DNA from: Ciona intestinalis
Lineage: Eukaryota; Chordata; Ascidiacea; Phlebobranchia; Cionidae
NCBI RefSeq assembly: GCF_000224145.3
Contig: NC_020166.2
Coordinates: 739,111 to 803,110, forward strand
Direction of reading: 5' to 3'
DNA: 64,000 nt
In this document: in pieces, positions 44,330-57,100 of the stretch
How the letters are laid out: each line of letters opens with the position of its first letter
Position numbering within the stretch: position 1 is the stretch's first letter
Position numbers and translations under genes: made by a program
Notes under the pieces: generated by a model
Told to the model about the DNA's origin: nothing
The model's database searches: none
What the model saw: the letters and a program-made list of their open reading frames with translations, nothing else

Positions 44330-44691
44330 TACATTTTAAACCCTTGTGTTCTAAACATGCTTGTTGGTGAAACTTCTTTAATGTTCTGTTAACCTTTATT
44401 TTGCACTGCAGGACTTGCAATTATTAGTACGATTTGACTTTAATTATTTTTCATGTCTGCCATATTTGGACGCAATGCTATTATCTATATACATATAATG
44501 TAAATGTATATCATTTGCACTCTTGTCGTGTAAAAATACAAAAATGCTACGAATCGGTGATGGTTTGCTTTTTTATTCTCTCGTCGCTGGGGTAACTTTT
44601 TTAAACTACCAGAACGTGTAGGGTGGGGTAAGATAGGACATCCTTTTATTCTATCTTCTGTTCCCATTTGGTAATAAACCAAGAACTTTTC

Positions 44692-44900
44692 CAGGATAGG
44701 GTGGGGTAAGACGGTCCATGTTTTTATTCTAATTTTTTGTCCCGTTTGATAGCAAACAAAAAATATTTACAGAATTAAATAACCGCGACTTGTTGGTATT
44801 TGTTAAAAAAGCGATTGTAATTGTTAAAAACAAATTCATGAATGAAATACGGGATTTAGGTGCTAACGGTATAATCATCTTACGTTACCCCACAGAACGG
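44692..44900 (-). mobile_element. MITE subfamily B, degraded
   Basis: gatagggtggggtaagacgg left end, gtcccgtttgatagcaaaca, and cttacgttaccccacag right end; preceded by a fragment of family A at 44617-44691. Confidence 0.55.
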
Positions 44901-45536
44901 ACGTCCCTCTTGTCATATGTGTGGTGTTTTCACACACCTCGTACCCGTTTGCGAGTTAAACCGAAAAATGCGATCGGAATTCGGAAACACTATAGAGTGA
45001 CTCAGCCAAAATCGAATTGTCGAAAATTGGCGTATCATGCTATGACGTTTGTTATTGAATCGTTAGAGTTCTTTGAGGTATTCGTATGTTGTGTTATTGT
45101 TTATGATTTATGAAGGTAGTAAGTTTTGTCGCGTACATTTATTGATATACATGCGGGCACTAGTGAAGAATTCTCCGGTACATTGCAGAATAGGCTGGTG
45201 GAAAGTGTTAGTGGTTGGTGGTTAGGGCCCTTAGGGGTTAGTAGTTATAGGGGTCAGTGGTTAGCAAATAAGGTGGGGGAGGATTCTTCACTATGTATTA
45301 TAACGAAAGTAAAATAATAAACTTATGAATTGTACCAATTTGGAAATTTGTATGTATATATATATATACTATTTATAGTTGCAGAAATTGGAAATATAGC
45401 AAAAAAAAAAACGTAAAAATCGTCTATTTAACTTGGACTGTAGCTCTGTAGGTTATTTAATTTTTACCGTTTATTTTGCACCAAGACCGTTTAAAACGAG
45501 AAAAAAAGTGGATATAAGGTTTTGCAATGTCATCCT

Positions 45537-45962
45537 ATGAATGAGCACGATACGAGCACAACCGAAGTTCGAGACTTTGATTTAATGGACCTTCTGCGTT
45601 TTATCATAGGTGGGGGAGAAGAAAACGACTTTGAAGCATTTGAAACGGAAAAATTAGCTCCACCTGCCTCAAAAATCGTTGTGGAAAATCTAAAACAGCG
45701 TACAGTGACAGAATTGGACCCTTCAGAAAAATGCCCTGTGTGTTTGGTGCCGTATTCTGGCACTGTTATTGAAATGCCATGTAATCATTCCTTCCATAAA
45801 GACTGTCTACATCCATGGTTAAATAAAACAAACTCTTGCCCTGTATGTCGGTTCGAGCTGCTCACTGATGACCCAAAATATGAGGAATATAAAAAAGAGA
45901 AAGAAAGAGAAAAAGAGAGAGAGTATAGAGTGGAGCAACTTCATAATTCAATGTTTGGATAA
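45537..45962 (+). CDS. RNF181: E3 ubiquitin-protein ligase RNF181
   Basis: Single open exon, 141 aa from the ATG at 45537 (human RNF181 is 153 aa). The RING-H2 finger has all eight ligands: C66, C69, C82, H84, H87, C90, C101, C104 (CPVC ... PCNHSFHKDC ... NSCPVC). Flanks match the family: APPASKIVVENL before the RING and a charged helical tail ending QLHNSMFG. RNF181 catalyses ubiquitin transfer from an E2. The start is uncertain: an ATG ten bases earlier (45527) reads MSSY, like the family N-terminus MASY, but in another frame that stops at once; the in-frame Met at 45537 gives MNEHD, which aligns to the following FDEHD. AATAAA signals follow at 45978-45987. Confidence 0.94.
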   Translation: MNEHDTSTTEVRDFDLMDLLRFIIGGGEENDFEAFETEKLAPPASKIVVENLKQRTVTELDPSEKCPVCLVPYSGTVIEMPCNHSFHKDCLHPWLNKTNSCPVCRFELLTDDPKYEEYKKEKEREKEREYRVEQLHNSMFG

Positions 45963-46489
45963 ATTGATTATTTTGTAATAAATAAAAAATTTCAAAAAAA
46001 AAATGCATTTTTGGAAGAAATCCAAAAGTATAATTGACTAATAAGTAACAACATACATAAAACCTGTATGTTACAGATAGGGCCAGGGGTAACATTAATA
46101 ATAGTATAATATGTATTAGTGTATACACCCCCACATTGTTGATGTCTATGCATTAAACAGCCTTTTATATTTATTCCATTTTTTACTTAAGTGGCACAGC
46201 CAGAAAAAAAGTTGTTTTTAACTAAACCCCAACCCCCCTGGCTACACCACTTGATGCTTATGTATTTTATATTAAGGCATTACATCACTCAAATAAAGGT
46301 ATGGTTTTTAGAAATATTCCCAAATTGCAAGTTGTTATTTTTTGTTAACAATAATTAAAATCAGTTACGTTATCCAGTGCAATGCCAATGAACTAAGTTT
46401 TCCGCATTAAAATTCTATATATATATATATATATATATAGTACTGCTGTAATAAATTTCCCACGTCTAGACCAGATCTGGTGCTCATAG

Positions 46490-46632
46490 AGTTGAACGAT
46501 TCTTGTGTAAACAAAAACAGTAAGGATCTGGTGCTACGAAAACATAACAAACAAAAACAATGTCCAGTAAATTGTAAAATAAGAGATATTTGGTCTAAAT
46601 GGCAACGTCAGTGTCTTATTCAAATAGAATAA
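46490..46632 (-). repeat. Interspersed repeat, 'cgtagcaccaaat' family
   Basis: The most complete of three related copies (also 34613-34700 and, inverted, 21815-21925): aaggatctggtgctacgaaa, caatgtccagtaaattg, ggcaacgtcagtgtcttatt. Confidence 0.55.
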
Positions 46633-46641
46633 TAACATTAC

Positions 46642-46693
46642 CTTGAAAACTTGGTGGCTCCATACCGGTGTAGTTATCCATTTTTAAAGTCAT
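46642..46693 (-). CDS. Candidate first coding exon of an unidentified gene
   Basis: On the - strand an ATG at 46693 opens MTLKMDNYTGMEPPSFQ and ends at a good donor (CAAG|gtaatg) at 46642. Upstream, 47430-47467 is flanked by an acceptor (catag) and a strong donor (AAG|gtaagt) and could be a preceding exon or 5' UTR exon that splices to it. I found no downstream partner exon and do not recognise the protein. It could be chance. Confidence 0.22.
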
Positions 46694-48118
46694 ACTTCTA
46701 AATCTGTTACTAAATAATTAGATAGAATAAGAGACAACAATATATACTGTTTAACAATGCTACTACCAAACACACTGCATCTGAATATAAACTAATACAT
46801 AACAAGTCAAATACGAGCAAATGCATCTTGCTAAAAGTATTATATAGCCCGTCAAGCCTGATAATGTGACTGCTAAACTGCTAAAGTACTGATATATACA
46901 TGTACTGGCCAGTTGGCTACCAAGGTGACAGCTATTTAAAATTAAAATAACAAGCTTTTTCTGAGGAGAATGAAGGAAGGAACCACTATTTAGTAAGCTA
47001 GGGAGATATAATGACCAGCTTTTCACAAATTTGCTGGTATAAAGTTTTATCAAGTTGATCAGGCTTTTATATAATAATTAACAGTCAGAACTGTTTAAAG
47101 AGGGTTTGATAGTCCTAAATAAAGACTATGATGTGGTCATTTTTACAAATCTGCCAGTATTAAGTTTTATCTACTGGCCAAGCTTTAGTAATGATACACT
47201 GAAACAACTGCCTTAAGATGGCCTGCTAGTCCTTAATAAATACCAAAAAGGACTACAATGTGCCCATATTTATAAATTTTTACAAACAGGCTAAACCAAG
47301 TGACTTTGGTCTGCTAAGTGAGACAGCTAAACCATCAAGCTTATTTGAAGACATCTAAAATAAAAATTGCAATAAATTATACAGGACAATAATTTCAGAA
47401 CATAAACAGTGCAACAAAATGTAACTTACCTTATGCTCAGTGTGGAATACAAATCTTGTGTCGACAACTATGTTTAAAGGAGACAAATAAGTAACTTGCG
47501 ACTTATTTCACAATATCATTGCATTGTATTCATTATATAATAGTGTCCACAGAAGTTATTACATGTATTGTTATACCGCAAAATCAAAATAATTTTTACA
47601 GCTTTGTACTGTAAAAAAAAATTAGTCCGAAAATTTGAAAAATTAATGAATTGAATATTTTACACCATATATGGTACGGAAAAGCTACAGAAACTAAAAT
47701 TGAAAGCAATTATAGATTGTGCACGTTAACTACAGTATTTACATTGAAAAGTATTAATCTGAACTCTATAAGAGCAATGTACAAGAAATTTGAGAAAAGT
47801 GGCGGACTAAATTAATATTTAAATTCAGTGGAAAATAAACTTGTCAGAATAGGAAAAAAATGAGTTTTAATGTGAATGCAGTTCCACATTCTGTAATTTC
47901 AGTGTATTTACAAGTCAATTGGAACAATTTATTGCAAAAAATGAAGAAGGCCAAATTTCTTTGAAAGTTTTGAAAATAAATTAGCACTTTTTCATTGCAC
48001 AGATTAACATTTGAAGGGATATTTAAGACTGAATCTGGACTTTTGAGAATTAAACTAATCCCGTAGTTTTCTGTGCAAGGGTGAAGGGGCAAAGTAATCA
48101 ATAGGATGTTAAGGGTAT

Positions 48119-51100
48119 TTACTGGGGTGGGTAATAATATGGGGGTTGCTGTCCGTAGTTGCCGTAATTTTGGGGGGGCTGTTGGGGTTGTTGGGGGTAA
48201 CCCCCAGGTTGGGTGGGGTAACCTGGTTGTGGGGGGTATGCCCCATATCCTTGCGGGGCATACCCAGGTTGGGGTGGGTAGCCATACGGTGGTTGTTGGG
48301 GGTAAGGGGCAGCTGCAGGTGGGGCTCCATAGCCGGGGAAAGGGGCATACCCTTGCTGGGGTGGGGCACCTCCGGGGTACCTGCATTTAGTTGAGAGGTT
48401 AACTATATACAATAATTTTTTTAAAAAATTAAAATAAAAAATACATTGTTTTGTTGTTAAGAGTGAAATTATCCATCTTGCTTTGTATAGTTTATATTTT
48501 TGTATATAATTAATATAGGTCAGTTGTTTATCTCTCTTTTTAAACATATAGTAGGGTGGGGAAAGATGGGACACCTTGGACACATTATAACCAAATATCC
48601 TGATGTTTTAAACAATTAACAACGGTCGATGGGAGCCGTGAGGATAAAGTTTTATAAAAAAATCGTTAAATGTTTGTTTACTACCAAATTGGAGGAGAAA
48701 ATAGATTGAAAAGGTGTCCCATCTTCCCCCACTCTACTATATTATATATCGAAATCTATATTTCTTTGGTAAAAATTAACAAATACAAGGTATTACCGAG
48801 CAGTAACTTACCTGCATGGGAAAAAATCAAAATTCGTCAATATTGTTAAATATAAAAAAATCAATATTATGTAGTTGGAGATATAAAACGTTATTTTACA
48901 GAAAAATACAAATTTTGGATGTATGACTTTGTATGTTAATAAAATGTATAAATAAACATAAAGTCAGTTCCAAATTCAAGTAAAACAGAAAACACATAAA
49001 ACAAGATGTCAAAAACAGACAAAGTGAGAACTGGCTAACTTACCCATAGGGGGGCTGTTGGTGAGCATATGGTTGGCCTGGTGGTCCTTGGGCTCCCGGT
49101 GCTCCTGGTGCACCTGGGGCAGAAGCTGGTGGTCCTTGTGCGGCTGGCGCATTAGGGGTGGGTGGTGCGGGTGCAGGGGATTTTCTATTGCAACAATATT
49201 GATTTGATTAATTTGACAGTAATATCAGTTTTTTAAATCGAAATTTACAATAAGTGGATAGTGGAAAAACATAATATAGTGGGAAAATATATATCATATT
49301 TTTAATCCAACTTAAAAATACAAATTCAGGTCAAAATTGGTTTCTAGAACATTAGTTACCCTTGAGCTAAATATGTGTTGTTACATTTATACAAAATAGG
49401 ATTTTTTGTTTTTATACCATCTTTTATGTGCCTTTTTAATGTTGTTACATTCATATTAAGTCTAACCTTGGGGCTGGTTTAGGCACTTGTGTTTGCTGGG
49501 GCGCAGTTGGGGGTGCTTGGGTGGCTGGAGCAGTAGGGGGTGGGGGTCTTGCTGGCGGCTTCTTTACTTCAGCGTATACATCTTGTTGTTGGTGGTATGC
49601 AGGTACGTTGGGTGCAGTGGAGGCTGGAGTGCCAACTATGGTTTGCTGTACGTCTCTGTTGATATTGTGAATATAATATAGTAGGGTGGGGGAGATGGGA
49701 CACCTTTAGCACGTAATATCTAAATATCCTGATAGTGGTTTAAACTATTAACAACGGTCTATGGAAGTCTAGGGATACGGTTTTAGAGTTCTTTGAATTT
49801 ACTTAGTTTACCACCAAACGTGAGAGGAAAATAAAATAAAACAGTGTACCATCTTCTCCCACTCTACTATACAGTAAGTTTGGGTGGGTTGTTTTTATTT
49901 TATTTTTGCCCTACAAAGAACATTTGCAGAATGATATAACTGCAGCCTCATGGTTATTAAATGTTAAAAACAGTATTAGGAGATATGGGTGCTAAAGGTA
50001 TCTTATCTTAGGTTGTGTATTGTAGATTTTTTAAAAGTGTTTTATACTTAAGACAGAGACAGGCAAAATAAATACAGTTGTCAATAACTCTCAACAAATA
50101 CTCACTTAAGTAATTCTTCCTTCTCAGTTTTCCTCGCAAATACAAAATCACTGCATTTAGGTTGCAGCTTAAGTAGAAGTTCAGTTAGATCATTGTAGAA
50201 CTTATTTCCTTCCTGTGGAGTGAAGTAAACATATGGTTATTTGGAAAAAGCAGAAACAACAGAAAGTGTTTAAATGTTTTGTGCAAGCAACATTTTGTTT
50301 AGATTCAAGGATTTAAATAACAAAACCAAAAAAAAAATTTCAGACATTATTCTTATTACCATTTGCTTTAACCAAATATAGTATGATATTGATTTTGATA
50401 GCCCACGGCTTCGTAAACAACAGTATTGGTTTGTAAAAATGTTTAATTTTACATAGGTGCTATGTGGAGAAACGGAGGATCTGAGATTTAAGCCATTGTT
50501 GCCGATTTTTAAACAGCCGTAATGGTCTGGAGGTATTGCCTAAACAAATCATCAGGCCTTATGCTAACATTTCTATTAAAACCCCTAAAAATGCCAACAA
50601 TTGGTTATTTTTCTCACCCTTAAATGAGCAGTTAGTTCCTCATATCGATCAAATGCAGCTGAAATCTTCTTCAAGACATCTTCCCGTTTATTTTGTCCAC
50701 CACCAGATTTCAAGACAGCAAACTGTTCATTGGCTCTCTGGTTGGTTGGTAATTAGAGTGAATTGTTGGATAAAAAATCAAAACTTGTGTAAAATAAGCG
50801 AAAATTACAAAATTAAACTTAAGTAAAGTAGAAAACACATAAAACAACACATCAAAAATCTTTGTTCATTGGCTCTCAAAACTTATAAAACCAAAACTTA
50901 TGTAAAAAAGGAATAACTACAAAATTTCAAAAGTAAAGCAGAAAACGAACAAATAGAAAATGCACAGTTATAATTAAAAAAATGCAAATTAATGCAAATT
51001 AAATCTCTATTATTATAAATTCTTAAGTGACAAGGAATATGAATTAAGTACATTAATATAACACCATACAACAAACCTGTAAATTAGCGAGCACCGACTC

Positions 51101-54100
51101 CTGCCTCCCACTTGAATCATTAACTTGTTCAATCAATGGTTGGTAAATACGATCTAGTTCACCCGGTGAAATACTCTCCTCGTTTATACAGCCTTCTTCA
51201 GCGAGTACCTGGGTAATAAAACTGGTTGTAGGAGCCATAGGTTCATAACACAGCAATGTAAAGTATGTATGTAACTGTAAAAAACTTGACTTGAGCAACC
51301 AGTATAAACACAAGATATCTCACAAACATGTTTTAAATAAAATTATATATGCCTGGGAAGTCTAAAAATGCCCTTGTTTGTCCAGCCATGTAATCATACT
51401 GTACATAGGCGCCAAACCTAGGGTGGCAGGGTAGGCGGGCCGCCTTTGAAGTTTTCTGTAATGCATTAATCATGAAACATTGACACCAAGTTTGTTTGAA
51501 AAGAATGCAAGTCTAACTATCCCAGCCTCCCATGAATTCTAAAAAGTTTGCCATCTATGATACTGTAAATACACTATACCAACCTAGGATGAAACTAGTG
51601 ATAAACCCTTCTGCAATCCTTTATCACTAAATATCGCATTAAACACCATCCACTCACCCTCATAAACTTATCAGTCATATCATATGAAGCACTTCTCAGC
51701 TCAGTTTCCATCACTTCTCTCTCAGCCTTCAATGTGTTGACTTGTTCACATAATTGCTTCAGCTCCTGGACAACCTGGAACAAATAGTTTATTAAGCTCG
51801 TATATATTAAGCATTACAACCAGCAATGTAAAGATCTTGTTTATATTATGCTCAGATTTATCAATATTCTGCAACTTTTTCGTTTTTTTTTAATAAATAA
51901 ATGTAACTTGTTTCCCATATATTCAGTGGGGCAAATAAACGATTTGAAATGGGGAGTTCTGAATTGTACCAAAGGTGTAAGATAATGCTAAAACATGTGT
52001 TGTGATTGCTGCCATGTATAATGCATTGCAACCTTTAATATGAATGAATGAATGAATGAATGAAAGCAATGTGTTTTATCTTTACGTTATCAAACCCTGT
52101 AATAAGGTAAAGAGAAAAGTTTTTTTTTCAATTTTTTTTTGTTTTTTTTTTTAAATCATCTTAATAAAAAAAACTTACTGGATGTCCTTTAAGAGCTGCC
52201 ACCGGACTTGAGGATGGGATCGCATTCTTCAGTTGGTCAGGAGGAAGACAAAGAAGACTAATCCCTTCTTTGTTGTCTTCATATTTACCACGGATTATCG
52301 CATCAGCTTTTTGAGCGTTTTCGATGATCGTTTGGTATTTGCTCATTTCTGTAGGTAGGAATTTATTGGTTAATGCAGTTATTTTAAAATTCGTTTTTTT
52401 AGGTAATAACATTTGATAGAAACCTTACCTATAAACCCATGTCAACCCACACAATAATACTGGAGAAAATTGAGCAAAATTACTAGCAGTTAGTGCTTTA
52501 TTGTTTAACTCATCACTGTAGGTATAAAATTTGTTGGGGAATGATTAAGTTAATGGTAGTAACACTAGTAAGTGCGCTGTGTTAGGTGTATAGAATTGGT
52601 ATTTACTAATTTCTGTAGGTATAACCTTTGTGAGTAATTTCATAAGTTAAATGATTAAGTTAATTAATGGTATCTGATAGTAATGTGTGGAGTATAGGAC
52701 TACACAGTAAATCTTCTTTTCAACAAGCTCACATACAATGCTTGATGTTTTTTAAAATTTGTTTTACAATACAGGAATACACCAGGCATATTTGATTTAT
52801 CTTTGTTACAACGCCTGTGCATTTATTCAGGATACACATGGATTATCGGTACCCTAATTTTTCCAGGGTAAGCACGCATACCCCGCATACCCATGTTAGT
52901 TGCCTATGACAGTCCCCACCTTGTCTCAATGGTACAGTAAGTTCAGCTGATGGCTTTCTTCTCCATTTATCTCCAAACTTCTCCCTAAGTTCAGCATCAG
53001 AGGATTGTTCATCGTTGAGAATACGAACGCACTACAATATGGGGGGTTACTGTATTATTTTAAAGATGTACTCTGTATTCTGCAAGTACTAATAGAAGTA
53101 TTTCTACAGTGTGGGGCGCGCCATGGGACCTGATAATCAGAGATGTAGGCCAGAGTTGACCTATTACCGTTTAAGGAACCAGATATTTTTCACAGAACTG
53201 CTGAAGTTTTTTAATGGCTTCCATTTAATTAGTTAATTTATTTATATATTGGCTCAATAAGGTGGTAAAGTTCGATTTTTTCGTCCATTATCCGGAGTTT
53301 TTTAAGAGAAATGCTCATGCTGTGTAACCTCAGTAAGAATCTGTTGGTTTCGGTTGAGCGACTCTGGAAGGTCCTGCAAAAGTTGATCAATCGGCGCGGA
53401 CCCCCCTTTCTGGATGACAGTACGGGATTTCTCCAGGATAGACGGGGGAAGATCGCTACCTGACATATCTTCAAGTGCAGCAGGGAGGTTGAAAGATGAC
53501 ATCACTCTGGAAAATGATTTTTTGGGTCATAAATTTTTAATTTTACTAACTACATATTTTTTTAAAATAACATTTTTTGGGGGGAAATTTTCTTTTTGCA
53601 TTTGAGTCAAATCGGGGTGAGCTAGATGAAATACAGTTACAGTTACACACTCAAAGTTATAAAACATAAAAATTTCATTGATTAATGCAGTGAAAGAAGA
53701 CATCACTTTGGAATATGAGCCTCGTGATATTTAATTTTGGTAACAATTTTTTTTGATAAAACTTTATTCTTTGGGGTAAAACCTTTAATGTAGTACAAAT
53801 TTTTTGGAAGTAAAATCGTTTTTATACTAAAGTAAAATCTGGGGCAAATTTGTTGAAATATTGTAAGCTACACTCATAGTTGTAAAACATGAAATTTAGA
53901 AAAAAAAACACTTCAGTGTAATTTTTAGAGATATTAAAATTAAGGTAAAAATATGATCCTACGCAACTGACCAAATCACAAGGTTTTTAGATATACACTA
54001 CGTTTTTTAAAACCAGATGAGCCAGTAAAGCATTATTTGCATTCTAGCATTATTATACAAGGCAGCAAAAATAACAGGATGTTAGAGGTTGAATTCAAAA

Positions 54101-57100
54101 CATGACCACATAACCCACCCATTCACGAGGTTGTTAAGCTCCCTGATCCTTTCAACTTCTTTCTCAACCAATTCCTTTCTTCGACCTTCATACGCCTCTA
54201 GTGCGTTATGTACATCAAGGGGCACCAGAGAGCTGAACATATCTGAAGAACAAAAAAATGGTGTGGTATTGAAAACGTATTTGTCAAACGTTTTGAACTA
54301 CTGCAAAAACCGTTCTTTTTTTGAATTTTTAATTTAATTTAATTTTTAAATTTTAGGCGGCAAAAAAAACTGTATTTGTCAAATGTGGAAAATGCAATAT
54401 ACTTTGGGTATATTGGAGTGTAAAGCGGGGGTGCTAAAACACATGACGTCACCCCTGTTCCAGAAGTTGGAGTAACGTTAGCACCACTTACCTTAGCCCA
54501 ATACGGTTAATTCAAAACTGGAAATAAAAATCCAATAATAAAAATAGTTCTCACCTGTAAACTTTGCACCCAGATTTTCTTTCTCATTAAACGCTTTTGC
54601 TTTCGCAATCGGGGCTTTCCCTATTGGGGACAAACTTGATGTTTTCGGTACGACATCATTGTAGATGAAGTTGTTGTCTTTCTCGGTTGTCTGGGGGGTT
54701 GGGAGGGTTAGTTATTATGACATGGTAGTAATAACATAACATAATTTTTATTTATCTTTTTGCAATGATAGTGAAGATCATGTTATTTGAAAATTAAAGA
54801 GAAGGGTACCAACAAAAAATGGTAGTTGTTAAAAAACACTATGGATAAAAAGTTGGGGAAAGATGAGCGTGGCTGTTAAACCCAAATAAGGAAAAAAGTG
54901 GTCAAATTAATATTATTCGGATTTAATATTTTGCTATTTTAACTCTGCTTTGCCAAAGGTCATATTAGATTTAGAAAGGATTATGTTGCTGTAAATAAAA
55001 AATATGTAAATATAAAACAGGTTAAATACCACAGCTTAACTGGTATTAATACCAACTTATCATAAGGAAGATCATATTTACAATATCCCAAATTGTGAAG
55101 GCTGTTGTAAAACTGAACTATGAATTATTCATTTAAATTTAATCCTTTTTGGCTGCTTAATTTACCCCTGCCATATATGTTTGTAGCTTGTAGTTCTTAA
55201 GCTTTTAGTGTTGCATACCAGTGGATGGTCAAATGTTAGTAATGTATATACATATATATATTAAATACCACATGCTATTTAAAGGTTTCGCATACTTATT
55301 TTGACACGGACAAAAATGTATAAATTTACATACCATGTATTTAGTCTTATTATATATTTCTCAAAGTTTTAGTTTAATTACTCATTATCCACCAAGCAAA
55401 TAACCAGCAACCAATTTGGAAAACACAGTTTTAAAACATATAGAACATTTAAAGTTGGCGATTATAAACTTTTTTGGAGACAAACAGATTTTCTTAAATC
55501 CAAATTATATGACCCAGCCAAATGGGTAAGATAGAACAAAAAGGCGTTTGCAGACCAGTTTGGAGTTTAGGTAACATTGTTTTATGTCATACACAGTATT
55601 TACACGATAGACAAATACATTACACACCCCTCTTATAGTAGATACCATCTCAATGAACTGTTTGCCTTTGAAGTTAACAAGATATTCCGATGCATTCTTG
55701 TGTAGGTTCCTTGCCATGGGTTCAACTATCTGTGATGGTGGTAGATATTACAAATAAAATGTTAAAAAATATTCCATTTAGTTGTTAATAGGGTAGGGTA
55801 GGGTTGGCCTATACAATAAAATTTGGGCTACATTTGCATATAGTATTCAAGTGAATATTGGTGTAACCAGGGGGTCTGAATGGTCGTAGACTTGCTACCC
55901 CGCCTTTTTACCTCTCGTATACCACATTTTTAGTATAAAAGTGATGTAATAATATTTATACTATAGTATAAATAATAGTGGTGTACTGTAGTGTACCCAA
56001 TATACTACGTTTTCATACCAGATGAGCCGCTAAAATATTGTTTATACTATGCCTGGTAGCAGAAGTCACAGAATGTATGTAAAGTAATATATTATTATAT
56101 TTGTTGAGATACAAAATGCAGTTGAACTAAATCAGCGGTTCCCAACCTTTTTGATGCCGTGACCCTTTTATAACATTTGCCAAGTTGCGGTGACCCCAAG
56201 GATAAAATTAGTTGGGTCGCTTTTGAAAGTTATGTAGGCTAGGCTACCTATGGTTGATGCTGGGAATTCAATAAAATCGCGACCTCAAGTCCAACTTTTG
56301 CTTAAATGCATTTCAGCAATCAGCAATTAAATTTTTATTTTCATGGTAAAGGCCTTTGTGACGTAATGAATTACCTAAAATCAAACGAGTAGCCTAAATC
56401 CTGTAATTTTTCATGGCCGCTAAACTGCCGTTAAAATCTTGCTTTCCGAGCATATTTGCCATTATTAAACGAAAATCCTGTAATGAGGCCTAGGGTGTTC
56501 TAGTTTGTCTAGTACTCTAGTAAAATCGCGATGCGCTCTGTGGTGAGCTGCCCATTGTTAAGAGTTAACTTTCTAAATTTCTAAACTAATGAAATTCTAA
56601 ACTTCTCAGAGGGCCTCAGGTGACCCCAGGCAAATTGTCAGGCGACCCCAGTTGGGGTCGCGACCCACAGGTTGGGAACCGCTGAACTAAATGGTTCTTT
56701 GTTTTGGAGAGTTTAATTAACTCTTATTATATTAAGGTATGTCCTGTCAAGTTTTAAAAGTGGGGTTTTATTTAAGAACATATTTACATACAAGACCTAT
56801 GAGATATACCACTTACCTGGTACCTTGCAATGGCTTCTCCAAATCTTTTACCTTCTTGAGCAGCTGTGGCTTGGTGGTATTGGGCGTAACACTAAACAAA
56901 TATCAAATAGTTAAGTTTAGAATACATTGGTTCTGAGTTTAACTGACTTTAGCCCTGCCACCCCATAAGACAAGATTTTGACCCAAAACTTCAACAAAAA
57001 TAGATTTTACCAAAAATTTTCACAAAAAAAAACAGATTGTACAAACATTTCAACAAAAAAACAGAATTTACCATTCAAAGAATTACAAAACCTTATCCTT

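Larger units (their letters stand above)
44022..45536. other. Spacer between ABAT (+) and RNF181
   Basis: Holds the ABAT 3' UTR, MITE copies (complete at 44132-44329, fragments at 44617-44900) and AT-rich sequence with the RNF181 promoter. A short G-rich microrepeat (ggttagtggttggtggttag type) lies near 45205-45265. No exon recognised. Confidence 0.5.
45963..48118. other. Convergent spacer between RNF181 and PDCD6IP
   Basis: Contains both 3' UTRs; a likely PDCD6IP poly(A) signal is the complement of tttatt near 47928. There is an (AT)n stretch at 46417-46440, one interspersed repeat and one candidate - strand exon. Otherwise AT-rich with nothing recognised. Confidence 0.5.

Noticed and set aside
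45862..46134. 90-residue hydrophobic frame on the - strand overlapping RNF181
   Set aside because: It is the antisense shadow of the charged RNF181 tail plus AT-rich 3' UTR, has no ATG-supported start and no family resemblance.
48106..48394. Gly/Val-rich + strand frames opposite the last ALIX exon
   Set aside because: Complement of the Pro/Gln/Tyr-rich ALIX tail; low-complexity antisense.
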